Shown: in pieces, positions 1 through 6,896 of the stretch
How positions within the stretch are numbered: position 1 is the first letter of the stretch
Layout of the letters: each line of letters starts with the position of its first letter
NCBI GenBank assembly: GCA_900556095.1
Contig: USNU01000069.1
Location: 1-7,243 of the forward strand
Length of the DNA: 7,243 nt
Origin: an uncultured Bacteroidales bacterium
GTDB taxonomy: Bacteria; Bacteroidota; Bacteroidia; Bacteroidales; Paludibacteraceae
Direction: 5' to 3'
Made by a program: the position numbers and the translations under genes
The notes under the pieces: generated by a model
The model's database searches: none
Told to the model about the DNA's origin: nothing
What the model saw: only the letters and a program-made list of their open reading frames with translations

Positions 1-1294
1 ACGTAACCATATTGTAGTAAGGTCCGAAACGTCCGATGAGTAACGCCACAATGAGCGAACCGCCTGCCAATCCGAGACGGAAAGTTTGATTCAGACCGGG
101 AAGAGGAATAGGCAGGATACCCAACAAAACTCCCATCGTAATTCCAAAGAACATAGGCAGCAGATTGGGCAAATCGAGCCGTTTCAACTCATTACCAAAT
201 GTTTCTGCCACCCGCTGCACATCGGCCTTATCACCAACGACAATCAGACGATCGCCGAGCTGAAGCACCAATTCGGGTGTAGCAAGCAGGTCAATACCCG
301 CACGATTAACACGCGTGATTGTGGCATGATATTGCGAACGGAGATTAAAGGAAGATATACGCTTGCCATTGCATTCGGGACGCGTAACAGCAATGCGGCG
401 AGAAATAAGGTGGTCGGAATTCTCCTTGCTGGAGAAACTATAGTTTTTGATAGTTCCCAACAGGCGCAGCGAGTCAAGGTGCTGCTTATCAGTAAGAACA
501 CGAATAATGTCTCCGTTGCCGAACATGGTTTGGTCGCTAACCAACTCATCCGTGCCATTGGGCCGAATGACACGACTGACGATCATCTTAATCGGGCATA
601 TATGCTGCAATTGACTGACGTTCAGCGTATCAATTTGCGGATTTTGCAAGGTAATATCCACACACACGGGTTTTGCATCGTCCTCTTTGTTGTCTGTTTC
701 CGCTTGCAGGCGGGCCTCCTCTTGCGGAATCTTGACACGCAGGCAAAGGCGGATAATCTCAAAAGCCAAGATGGTACCTACAATACTAAGAGGATAGGCT
801 ACGGCGTAACCGGTTGCTACATTGGGCGATACATAACCAAGCACATCACTACACGCCTGCTGTACTGCCGCCAAAGCAGGAGTACTCGCTACGGCACCCG
901 AGAGGACACCATCGAGAGTGTCCATACCGAGGTTCGTAGCATAATACAGACCTATAGTACAGAAACACCCCAGAAGAACAAATGCCGTGGCTAACAGGTT
1001 GAGTTTCAGTCCCCCACGCTTAAACGGGGAAAAAGACGGACCAACCTGCAAGCCAATAGAATAGACAAAGAGAATGAGTCCGAAATCGTTGGCGAAATGC
1101 GACACATCCGGTTTGATATGAATACCCAATGCGGATACAGCAATCCCCACAAACAGCACCCACGTAACACCTAATGAAAAATGTCCTACACGTGCGTGTG
1201 CGGGGAGCCACAAGCCCAATGTTATCACCAATGTCAGCACCAATATGGATTGGGTAATGGTGGGAGTAAACAAAAGTTGTTCTATTGCGTGCAT
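1..1294 (-). CDS. AspT/YidE/YbjL-type putative transporter with RCK_C (TrkA-C) domains, 3' end outside window
   Basis: Translating the minus strand from ATG at 1294 gives 431 open codons that run off base 1, so the C-terminus is missing. The family is normally about 550 aa. Hydrophobic segments lie at about residues 14-30, 42-60, 69-85, 98-119 and 161-181. A cytoplasmic stretch of about 190 residues follows, then two more hydrophobic segments at about 376-398 and 405-422. Family signatures are YSIGLQVGPSF (78-88), LSGAVASTPALAAV (131-144) and the second-half AGGSLIVALLIGRFG (410-424). The cytoplasmic part carries two RCK_C-like modules, about 222-280 and 297-368. The second contains LQLGDRLIVVGDKADV (344-359), typical of TrkA-C. 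Known members include the aspartate:alanine antiporter AspT; most YidE/YbjL proteins have no proven substrate, and none can be assigned here. The start is the only ATG just before the first membrane segment. No Shine-Dalgarno or own promoter is visible in the 78 bp after cinA, so read-through from cinA is possible. Confidence 0.88.
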   Translation of the reverse strand, partial: MHAIEQLLFTPTITQSILVLTLVITLGLWLPAHARVGHFSLGVTWVLFVGIAVSALGIHIKPDVSHFANDFGLILFVYSIGLQVGPSFSPFKRGGLKLNLLATAFVLLGCFCTIGLYYATNLGMDTLDGVLSGAVASTPALAAVQQACSDVLGYVSPNVATGYAVAYPLSIVGTILAFEIIRLCLRVKIPQEEARLQAETDNKEDDAKPVCVDITLQNPQIDTLNVSQLQHICPIKMIVSRVIRPNGTDELVSDQTMFGNGDIIRVLTDKQHLDSLRLLGTIKNYSFSSKENSDHLISRRIAVTRPECNGKRISSFNLRSQYHATITRVNRAGIDLLATPELVLQLGDRLIVVGDKADVQRVAETFGNELKRLDLPNLLPMFFGITMGVLLGILPIPLPGLNQTFRLGLAGGSLIVALLIGRFGPYYNMVT

Positions 1295-1372
1295 GTTTAT
1301 AGGAAAACGTTAATTATCATGTAATCAGACGTTATTTTTCTTCTTTAGGGTGTTGCTTTGTTTCCTGATTTT

Positions 1373-2611
1373 TCATTCTTTATTTTCCAAAATGCGGAGC
1401 ATTTGGATGATAGCGCGGGTGCAGGCACGATCTGTAACCTGTTCACGCAGTTTGCCCAGATGGAAACATTCGGCAGTTGTACCATTAGGCGTTGCCCAAG
1501 CAATCCATACCGTCCCGACCGGTTTCTCAGCCGTTCCGCCGTCAGGACCGGCAATGCCGCTGGTAGCCATAGCATAATCGGTCTTGCACAACCGGCGAAC
1601 ACCTTCTGCCATTTCGCGAACCACCTGTTCGCTTACAGCCCCATACATGTCCAAATCCGCCTGGCGGACACCTAACACATTATGTTTCACACTATTGTCA
1701 TACGCTACTACCGAACCATAATAGAAAGCGGAACTGCCTGCGTGCTTGTTGAGCAAAGCGGCAAGTTTGCCGCCGGTACAAGACTCAGCAGTGGAGATAG
1801 TCTGACGATGTGCCTTGAGTATCTCACCCAAATGTACCTCAAGGGGGATGTCATCGGTTTCTATGATATAGTCGTGCACCAATGCAATGAGTTGTTGCAA
1901 CTGCATCTCTATCTCTGCCTCTGTCGCTTCTCCGTAGGTACTCAGGCGCAAACGAATAGTGCCGTCCTTGGGCAAATAAGCAAGGTGTATGGTCTTTGGG
2001 AGCGCATTTTCCCATGCTTCGAGCAAAATAGCCAGAGCAGATTCCGAAATCCCCGAAACGAGGATGGTTCGGTGAATGATGTCGCCTTGCGGGTGCATCT
2101 GACGCAAGATATAGGGAATTATCTGCTCATTCATCGCGATTTTCATCTCGTAAGGCACCCCCGGCATAGCAAAGAGTTTTTTCTCTCCTTTACGAAATAC
2201 CATCAGTGGAGCACTCCCTACCCGATTAGGCAACACTTCAGCCGACTGCGGTACAAGCCATTGGGTAGCAGTCAGGCGGTTGAGCACATCGGGACGCCCG
2301 CGATACAAATCATATATATGCTCGCGCACGCATGAGTCTTCCACCAAAGTGGTGTCAAAATACTCGCACAACACATGCTTGGTTATATCATCTTTTGTGG
2401 GACCGAGACCACCCGTCGTCAGAACAATATCTGCACAATCAAAGGCCTCGTCGAGTGCCGCAAGTATATGCTGATGGTCATCGTGTATAGAGATAATCTG
2501 ATAGAGCGAGATACCGTTCTCATTCAGCCGTTCTGCCATCCAAGCGGAGTTAGTATCCACTACCTGTCCGATAAGCAGTTCGTCTCCAATAGTAATAATT
2601 ACTGCGCGCAT
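1373..2611 (-). CDS. cinA: CinA-family protein: COG1058 domain plus nicotinamide-nucleotide amidohydrolase (PncC) domain
   Basis: A full-length two-domain CinA of 412 aa, close to the usual 400-425. The N-terminal MoCF-like COG1058 domain (about 1-170) has GDELLIGQVVDTN (9-21), TTGGLGPTKDD (65-75) and MPGVPYEM (149-156). In characterised homologues this domain has ADP-ribose pyrophosphatase activity. The C-terminal PncC domain (about 255-412) has TAESCTGG (274-281, likely catalytic Ser277), YDNSVK (304-309) and SGIAGPDGG (351-359). This domain deamidates NMN to nicotinate mononucleotide in pyridine nucleotide salvage. The protein is expected to be cytosolic. The start at 2611 puts the universal 'IITIGDELL' segment at residue 5, as in relatives, and GGAAAA lies just upstream. 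In-frame ATGs at 2623 and 2656 would extend the N-terminus further into the upstream gene and are less likely, though 2623 cannot be excluded. The start lies inside the end of the DUF3109 gene (13-bp overlap), suggesting translational coupling. The historical 'competence-induced' name need not imply a role in competence here. Confidence 0.96.
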   Translation of the reverse strand: MRAVIITIGDELLIGQVVDTNSAWMAERLNENGISLYQIISIHDDHQHILAALDEAFDCADIVLTTGGLGPTKDDITKHVLCEYFDTTLVEDSCVREHIYDLYRGRPDVLNRLTATQWLVPQSAEVLPNRVGSAPLMVFRKGEKKLFAMPGVPYEMKIAMNEQIIPYILRQMHPQGDIIHRTILVSGISESALAILLEAWENALPKTIHLAYLPKDGTIRLRLSTYGEATEAEIEMQLQQLIALVHDYIIETDDIPLEVHLGEILKAHRQTISTAESCTGGKLAALLNKHAGSSAFYYGSVVAYDNSVKHNVLGVRQADLDMYGAVSEQVVREMAEGVRRLCKTDYAMATSGIAGPDGGTAEKPVGTVWIAWATPNGTTAECFHLGKLREQVTDRACTRAIIQMLRILENKE

Positions 2612-3180
2612 TGTTTTTTCCATTCTGTAGCAGTTAGACATAGTTCTTCGTACCATTCTTGCCCGAAACGGCGAATAAGCGGTTCTCTAAGAAACTGATA
2701 GATAGGCAAATGCATTTTCTTACCGAGTTGACGAGCACAATGACAGATGTCCCAACGGTGGTACTCCAGACCAACCATATCGCCCATTTTGGATAGGCGA
2801 ATCGGGTACAAATGACAGGAAATGGGTTTCTTGAAGTCGATACGCCCTGCGTTGTAGGCTTTCTCAATAAGGCAATAACACCAACCATTGTGGTCTGTGC
2901 GGGCAAAAACACAATCTTTGCCATTGACGATAGAAGTAACACGGTCGCCCGAAGGATCATAGTAAGCAATCCCCTGTTCCGCTACTACTGCCCGTGCCTC
3001 TTTGGTCATATCGGGCAACAAAACAGGCAGTATCTCATTGATTTTCTGCTCTTCATCGGGTTCAATAGGAGCACCGGCATCGCCTTCGACGCAGCAACAC
3101 CCACGACAGGAACCCAAGTCGCAACAAAAATCTTTCTCCAAGATATCCAGACTAACCAATGTATTTTGTATCAAAAACAT
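2599..3180 (-). CDS. DUF3109 family cysteine-rich protein (putative metal or Fe-S binding)
   Basis: A 193-aa protein with no signal peptide or membrane segment, so probably cytosolic. It has 14 cysteines, at 19, 20, 25, 28, 29, 30, 90, 101, 103, 122, 146, 148, 181 and 191. The N-terminal cluster reads FCCDLGSCRGCCCVEGDAGAP (18-38, shown in two parts: FCCDLGSCRGCCC, then VEGDAGAP). Later blocks are CYC (101-103), KPISCHLYPIR (118-128) and CHC (146-148). This layout matches DUF3109 and resembles the YkgJ 'zinc- or iron-chelating' family, in which a Cys cluster is followed by an RPxxCxxYPxR-like block. Function is unknown, and metal binding is inferred from the cysteines. It is the first gene of a leftward unit, with a strong promoter core ending about 20 bp before the ATG. 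Its 3' end overlaps the cinA start by 13 bp. The chosen ATG is the first in frame and places the conserved 'VSLDILEKDFCCDL' block close to the N-terminus, as in the family. Confidence 0.92.
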   Translation of the reverse strand: MFLIQNTLVSLDILEKDFCCDLGSCRGCCCVEGDAGAPIEPDEEQKINEILPVLLPDMTKEARAVVAEQGIAYYDPSGDRVTSIVNGKDCVFARTDHNGWCYCLIEKAYNAGRIDFKKPISCHLYPIRLSKMGDMVGLEYHRWDICHCARQLGKKMHLPIYQFLREPLIRRFGQEWYEELCLTATEWKKQCAQ

Positions 3181-3199
3181 TCCGTTTCTTTTGGGGCTG

Positions 3200-3231
3200 C
3201 AAAGGTACTGCTTTTTTCTGATTTATGCAAA
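3200..3231 (-). promoter_or_regulatory. Bacteroidota-type promoter for the DUF3109-cinA unit
   Basis: On the minus strand, TTTG (3231-3228) is followed after exactly 20 nt by TACCTTTG (3207-3200). This matches the -33 TTTG and -7 TAnnTTTG elements recognised by the primary sigma factor of Bacteroidota. The -7 box continues as TACCTTTGCAGC, the extended form common in the phylum. Transcription should start about 5-7 nt further on, near 3194. That would leave a 5' leader of only about 14 nt before the ATG at 3180, unusually short. No Shine-Dalgarno is evident in it (AAAAGAAACGGA precedes the ATG). Confidence 0.82.
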
Positions 3232-3267
3232 ATGATTTTTTGCCATACTATGATACTTCCACGAACC

Positions 3268-3306
3268 AATTATAATGCCAAAGTCTCACTTATATGGTAA
3301 TTATAA
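3268..3306. repeat. Short A/T direct repeat (AATTATAA x2) upstream of the amylase promoter
   Basis: AATTATAA occurs at 3268-3275 and 3299-3306, with starts 31 bp apart (about three helical turns). The second copy sits inside TAATT-ATA-AATTA (3298-3310), a small near-palindrome that ends three bases before the TTTG box of the rightward promoter. This would be a reasonable place for a regulator to bind. The repeat is short and the region is A/T-rich, so chance is a serious alternative. Confidence 0.25.
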
Positions 3307-3313
3307 ATTATAG

Positions 3314-3345
3314 TTTGCATATATGTATTTTATTTTGTACCTTTG
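3314..3345 (+). promoter_or_regulatory. Bacteroidota-type promoter for the tandem GH13 genes
   Basis: TTTG (3314-3317), a 20-nt spacer, then TACCTTTG (3338-3345), continuing GCAGC. This is a full match to the -33/-7 pattern of Bacteroidota. The predicted start near 3351 gives a leader of about 38 nt, very A/T-rich (TATTTTTAATAAATATAAG) and without a Shine-Dalgarno, which is usual for well-expressed genes of this phylum. The core GTACCTTTGCAGC (3337-3349) is identical to the opposing promoter at 3208-3196. Confidence 0.85.
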
Positions 3346-3389
3346 CAGCGTATTTTTAATAAATATAAGTTTTTAACACATTTCATACC

Positions 3390-5474
3390 ATGAAAAAACA
3401 TTTCTTATGGCTGATTGCGCCACTCCTTGTAGCGTGCAGCACAACTCCCGACCCTATTACACGTATTGCTACCGGACTACCGATTACCCCTATCCGTATG
3501 ACAAGCGATACCACACATGTGGTGATGACGGATTATGTGCCGCTTTTGATGAACCAAAAGCAAGAGACAAAGAACGATAAACTTGATTGGCTTGTAGGTG
3601 ATCAATTGGAAACATTGAATCTTGTGGGCAATGGTGCATTACCCGAAGAAATGGATATCGTAAATCACGGCAATACCTGCGAAGGTATATCTGTCCATAA
3701 CGACCATAACGGTTTCGTAATCCCTGTTTTACCTAACAAACCGGTAAAACAAGGCTTGGTCTCTATGCACAATCCGGAAGGTGCAATTAATTGTATTACT
3801 GTAGGTTTCACGGAACCGATCACGAACGAACGATTGGTGGTTTACGTGCAGAATATGCCTATTACAAGTACATCATTCACACCAAACGAAGACGGCACTT
3901 ATACCCTTGACCTTTCTGAAAGTAAGGAAATAAAACAATGTAACAAGGGACGTGCCTACCTGCGTGTTTTTGCAGAAGATAACACCTGTCTTTACAACGA
4001 TATTTTAATTCCTTTACAGGACGGCAAACCTGTAACCGATGCGGCTTTGCTCAACCGCCACGACGATCAGGCACAAGTACTCTATTCTATCATGGTGGAT
4101 CGTTTCCAAAACGGCAACACGAGCAACGATTGGAAAATAAACTCACCCGAAGTCTTGGATATTGTGGACTACCAAGGCGGCGACTTTGCCGGTATCACAC
4201 AAAAAATCAAAGAAGGATATTTTACCAATCTGGGTGTTAATACATTGTGGATCAGTCCGATTACACAAAACCCATGGGACGCATGGGGCAAATATGTATT
4301 CCACCACGGCAACAAGTACGATTCTACCAAGACGTACACCAAGTTCTCGGGATACCACGGGTATTGGCCCATCTACGCCACGGCTATCGATAAGCGCCTC
4401 GGTACAGACCAAGAACTGAAAGAACTCCTCTCGTGCGCGCACGCGAACAACATAAATGTGGTGCTTGACTATGTAGCCAACCACATGCACATCAATGCCC
4501 CCACTCTGCAAGAACACCCCGATTGGCACACCGATTCTATCTTACCCGACGGACGTCGTAACTTTGGACTTTGGGATGAAGCACGACTCACCACATGGTT
4601 TGATACACATATCCCCACATTGGATTTGGAGCGAGAAGAGGTTTGCCAACCGATGACGGATTCGGCACTCTATTGGCTTGCGAACTACGACTTTGATGGT
4701 TTCCGCCACGACGCATGCAAACATATACCCGAACAATATTGGCGTATGCTCGGACAGAAAATGGCAGAGCGTTTCCCTGACCGCCATATATGGATGATTG
4801 GTGAGACTTATGGTTCGCCCGAACTGATTAACTCTTATGTTAAAACGGGCATGCTGAATGCACAATTTGACTTCAATGTATATTTTGCAGCAACACGCGC
4901 TTTATGCAACGACGGAAGTATGCAGGATATAGACAATACCATTCGCACATCTCTCGCCACCTACGGAGCACATCACACAATGGGAAATATATCGGGCAAT
5001 CATGACCAAGTACGCTTCGCTTCATTTGCCGGTGGAGCAGTTAATTTCTGGGAAGACCCGAAAGAGGCAGGCTGGACACGCTATTGCGGTATCGTTCCAA
5101 ACGACCAAACCGACAACAAACAACTGATAGATGAAGCATACAAACGCACACTGTTGCTTGAGGTGCTCAACCTAACACTGCCGGGGGTGCCGTGTATCTA
5201 CCAAGGCGACGAATATGCAGAGGTTGGGGCTAACGACCCGGATAACCGCCACATGATGCGCTTTGACGGACTGAACGAATATGAACAGAATTTCCGCCGA
5301 CAAGTAGCAGACTTGATACACTTGCGCCGCTCATCTATGCCGCTGTTATATGGCGATTATATCCCCGTTTCGGCAACTGACGATGTGCTTTGCTTCGACC
5401 GCATATACATGGGAGAGACTATGCGCATAGAGATTGACCGTAAAAAACTCACTTACTCAATTACTAAACTATAA
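3390..5474 (+). CDS. GH13 alpha-amylase-family lipoprotein with large N-terminal extension (neopullulanase/cyclomaltodextrinase-like)
   Basis: A 694-aa glycoside hydrolase family 13 enzyme, expected to cleave alpha-1,4-glucans or maltodextrins. A lipoprotein signal (MKKH, hydrophobic core, lipobox LVAC, Cys16) indicates export and lipid anchoring. Residues about 17-225 form an N-terminal region with beta-rich character, probably one or two beta-sandwich domains that I cannot name. The TIM barrel begins near 229 with VLYSIMVDRFQNGNTSND (230-247), which resembles the Ca-site motif (NGDxxND) of the cyclomaltodextrinase/neopullulanase group. GH13 regions are present: DYVANH (360-365), GFRHDACKH (437-445, nucleophile Asp441), GETY (471-474, acid/base Glu472) and GNHDQ (536-540, Asp539). 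GYHGYWP (321-327) and YQGDE (604-608) also fit. After the barrel only about 45 residues remain, short for a GH13 domain C. The ATG follows a strong promoter. The downstream GH13 gene starts 6 nt after the stop, so the two are probably co-transcribed. Exact substrate, subfamily and leaflet or surface location are not determinable here. Confidence 0.93.
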   Translation: MKKHFLWLIAPLLVACSTTPDPITRIATGLPITPIRMTSDTTHVVMTDYVPLLMNQKQETKNDKLDWLVGDQLETLNLVGNGALPEEMDIVNHGNTCEGISVHNDHNGFVIPVLPNKPVKQGLVSMHNPEGAINCITVGFTEPITNERLVVYVQNMPITSTSFTPNEDGTYTLDLSESKEIKQCNKGRAYLRVFAEDNTCLYNDILIPLQDGKPVTDAALLNRHDDQAQVLYSIMVDRFQNGNTSNDWKINSPEVLDIVDYQGGDFAGITQKIKEGYFTNLGVNTLWISPITQNPWDAWGKYVFHHGNKYDSTKTYTKFSGYHGYWPIYATAIDKRLGTDQELKELLSCAHANNINVVLDYVANHMHINAPTLQEHPDWHTDSILPDGRRNFGLWDEARLTTWFDTHIPTLDLEREEVCQPMTDSALYWLANYDFDGFRHDACKHIPEQYWRMLGQKMAERFPDRHIWMIGETYGSPELINSYVKTGMLNAQFDFNVYFAATRALCNDGSMQDIDNTIRTSLATYGAHHTMGNISGNHDQVRFASFAGGAVNFWEDPKEAGWTRYCGIVPNDQTDNKQLIDEAYKRTLLLEVLNLTLPGVPCIYQGDEYAEVGANDPDNRHMMRFDGLNEYEQNFRRQVADLIHLRRSSMPLLYGDYIPVSATDDVLCFDRIYMGETMRIEIDRKKLTYSITKL

Positions 5475-5480
5475 TCAACA

Positions 5481-6821
5481 ATGAAAAAACTTTTTATTTT
5501 TGCGTTAGGACTGCTGACGCTCGCTTCTTGCACAAAACAAGAACCTACCACACACGCCAAGTGGGCGTATGATGCCACTATCTACGAACTCAATACCCGC
5601 CAACTGACACCCGAAGGCACATTTGCAGCAGCCGAAGCATATCTGCCGGAACTGCGCGAGAACGGAATTGATATTCTATGGATTATGCCTTGCCAACCAA
5701 TCGGTGTTATTACCCGAAAAGGAACACTCGGCAGTTACTATTCGATTATTGACTACTGCCAATTCAACCCGGAGTTTGGTACACGTGCCGACTTTGAGCA
5801 CCTGCTCGCTACTGCACACGACCTCGGCTTTAAGGTTATTCTCGACTGGGTGGCTAACCATACTGCGCCCGACAGCAAATGGACGGAGAATGAGGGGTGG
5901 CATTATCGCGATAGTCTCGGAAATCTGATGGTGCAATACGACTGGACCGACATCTCCAAACTGGACTACAACAACCAAGATATGCGTCAGGAGATGCTCC
6001 GCTGCATGCACTGGTGGATGGATTCGATTGGTATCGACGGTTTCCGTTGCGACGTAGCCGGCGAAGTGCCGACCGATTTCTGGAATTGGGCAATGGGGGA
6101 CCTCAGAAAAACACACCCCGATATGTTCACGTTGGCTGAAGACGAAGCAAAAAATTACGAACTCACCGAGTCGGCATTCGATATGTACTACGGTTGGGAA
6201 CTGCACCACATTATGAACAACGTGGCACAAGGCAAAAGCTGTGTAGAAGACCTGTGGAACTACTTCAATAAAGCCGACACAACCACCCGCGCAAACGCTA
6301 TCCGTATGAACTTTACCTCGAACCACGACGAGAACTCGTGGAACGGAACCGAGTTTGAACGTATGGGCGATGCGGCAAATCTTTTTGCAGCATTCACCTA
6401 TATCGTGCCCGGTATGCCGCTGATCTACACTGGTCAGTTGAGCGGAAACCATCATCGTTTGGAGTTCTTCGAGAAGGATTGTATCGACCGCGTAGAGAAC
6501 GCACCACAATACGCTATGTATCAGAATTTGAACGAGTTAAGAAAATCCAACAAAGCATTGTGGAGTCCCGAACTCGGTGCAAAGATGCTACGCCTGCCGG
6601 CTGACAATGAGCAGATTTTTGCGTGTGTCCGTCCTTTGGAAAACGGTAAAAACACAGTCATTGCCATAATGAATATGTCGGCTGAGGAGCAGATTGTATC
6701 CATCAACCTCACCGGCTACGAAGGCACCTATACCGCCTTCAACTGCGGAGAACAGAAGAACCTCTCCGCTACAGAGACGATGACGCTCAAACCATGGGAA
6801 TACCGTATTCTGACAAAATAA
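5481..6821 (+). CDS. GH13 alpha-amylase-family lipoprotein (compact form)
   Basis: A 446-aa alpha-amylase-family enzyme. The signal peptide MKKLFIFALGLLTLASC ends in lipobox LASC (lipidated Cys17), so it should be a lipoprotein. The catalytic barrel starts almost at once (WAYDATIYELNTRQ, 28-41), without the N-terminal region of its neighbour. GH13 regions: DWVANH (122-127), GIDGFRCDVAGEVP (184-197, nucleophile Asp191), TLAEDE (217-222, acid/base Glu220) and SNHDEN (280-285, Asp283). RKGTLGSYYSI (79-89) with NPEFGT (96-101), and HRLEFFEKD (325-333), are typical of Bacteroidota GH13 lipoproteins. A beta-sandwich domain C covers about 365-446. The segment YTGQLSG (316-322) has Leu where most relatives have Glu (GQE or GDE). 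Six nt separate it from the upstream amylase, with no promoter between, so it is the second gene of a two-gene unit that ends at the terminator 21 bp downstream. It shares little beyond catalytic motifs with gene one, so it is not a recent duplicate. Likely activity is maltooligosaccharide hydrolysis or transfer. Confidence 0.93.
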   Translation: MKKLFIFALGLLTLASCTKQEPTTHAKWAYDATIYELNTRQLTPEGTFAAAEAYLPELRENGIDILWIMPCQPIGVITRKGTLGSYYSIIDYCQFNPEFGTRADFEHLLATAHDLGFKVILDWVANHTAPDSKWTENEGWHYRDSLGNLMVQYDWTDISKLDYNNQDMRQEMLRCMHWWMDSIGIDGFRCDVAGEVPTDFWNWAMGDLRKTHPDMFTLAEDEAKNYELTESAFDMYYGWELHHIMNNVAQGKSCVEDLWNYFNKADTTTRANAIRMNFTSNHDENSWNGTEFERMGDAANLFAAFTYIVPGMPLIYTGQLSGNHHRLEFFEKDCIDRVENAPQYAMYQNLNELRKSNKALWSPELGAKMLRLPADNEQIFACVRPLENGKNTVIAIMNMSAEEQIVSINLTGYEGTYTAFNCGEQKNLSATETMTLKPWEYRILTK

Positions 6822-6841
6822 AAATCCCTACTCTCTATATG

Positions 6842-6877
6842 AAAAACAGGCTGTCTTGAAAAAGGCAGTCTGTTTTT
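6842..6877 (+). terminator. Intrinsic terminator of the GH13 pair
   Basis: AAAAACAGGCTGTC (6842-6855) pairs with GGCAGTCTGTTTTT (6864-6877) over 14 positions with two G.U wobbles and an 8-nt loop (TTGAAAAA). The 3' arm ends in five T. It begins 20 nt after the second GH13 stop codon. The A-run on the 5' side would also give a T-run on the other strand, so it could act in both directions. Confidence 0.85.
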
Positions 6878-6896
6878 GGTAGCGGGATTGGCTTTG

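Noticed and set aside
86..994. Long plus-strand open frame (302 codons)
   Set aside because: It lies antisense to the transporter, whose minus-strand translation has clear membrane segments and RCK_C motifs. The plus-strand product has no recognisable domain.
1323..1370. AATCAG / CTGATT inverted repeat between cinA and the transporter gene
   Set aside because: The arms are 6 bp, the loop is 36 nt and no T-run follows, so it is not a credible terminator.
1682..2335. Plus-strand open frame of 217 codons
   Set aside because: It is a shadow of cinA, whose frame holds the conserved COG1058 and PncC motifs.
2612..2656. Longer cinA N-terminus from ATG at 2656 or 2623
   Set aside because: It adds residues not expected before the family's opening strand and deepens the overlap with the upstream gene. 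ATG 2611 gives the usual length.
2812..3300. Plus-strand open frame of 162 codons
   Set aside because: It is antisense to the DUF3109 gene and runs into the divergent promoter region.
5676..6509. Long minus-strand open frame (277 codons) opposite the second amylase
   Set aside because: The plus strand carries all GH13 motifs here. The antisense product shows no family signature and no promoter.
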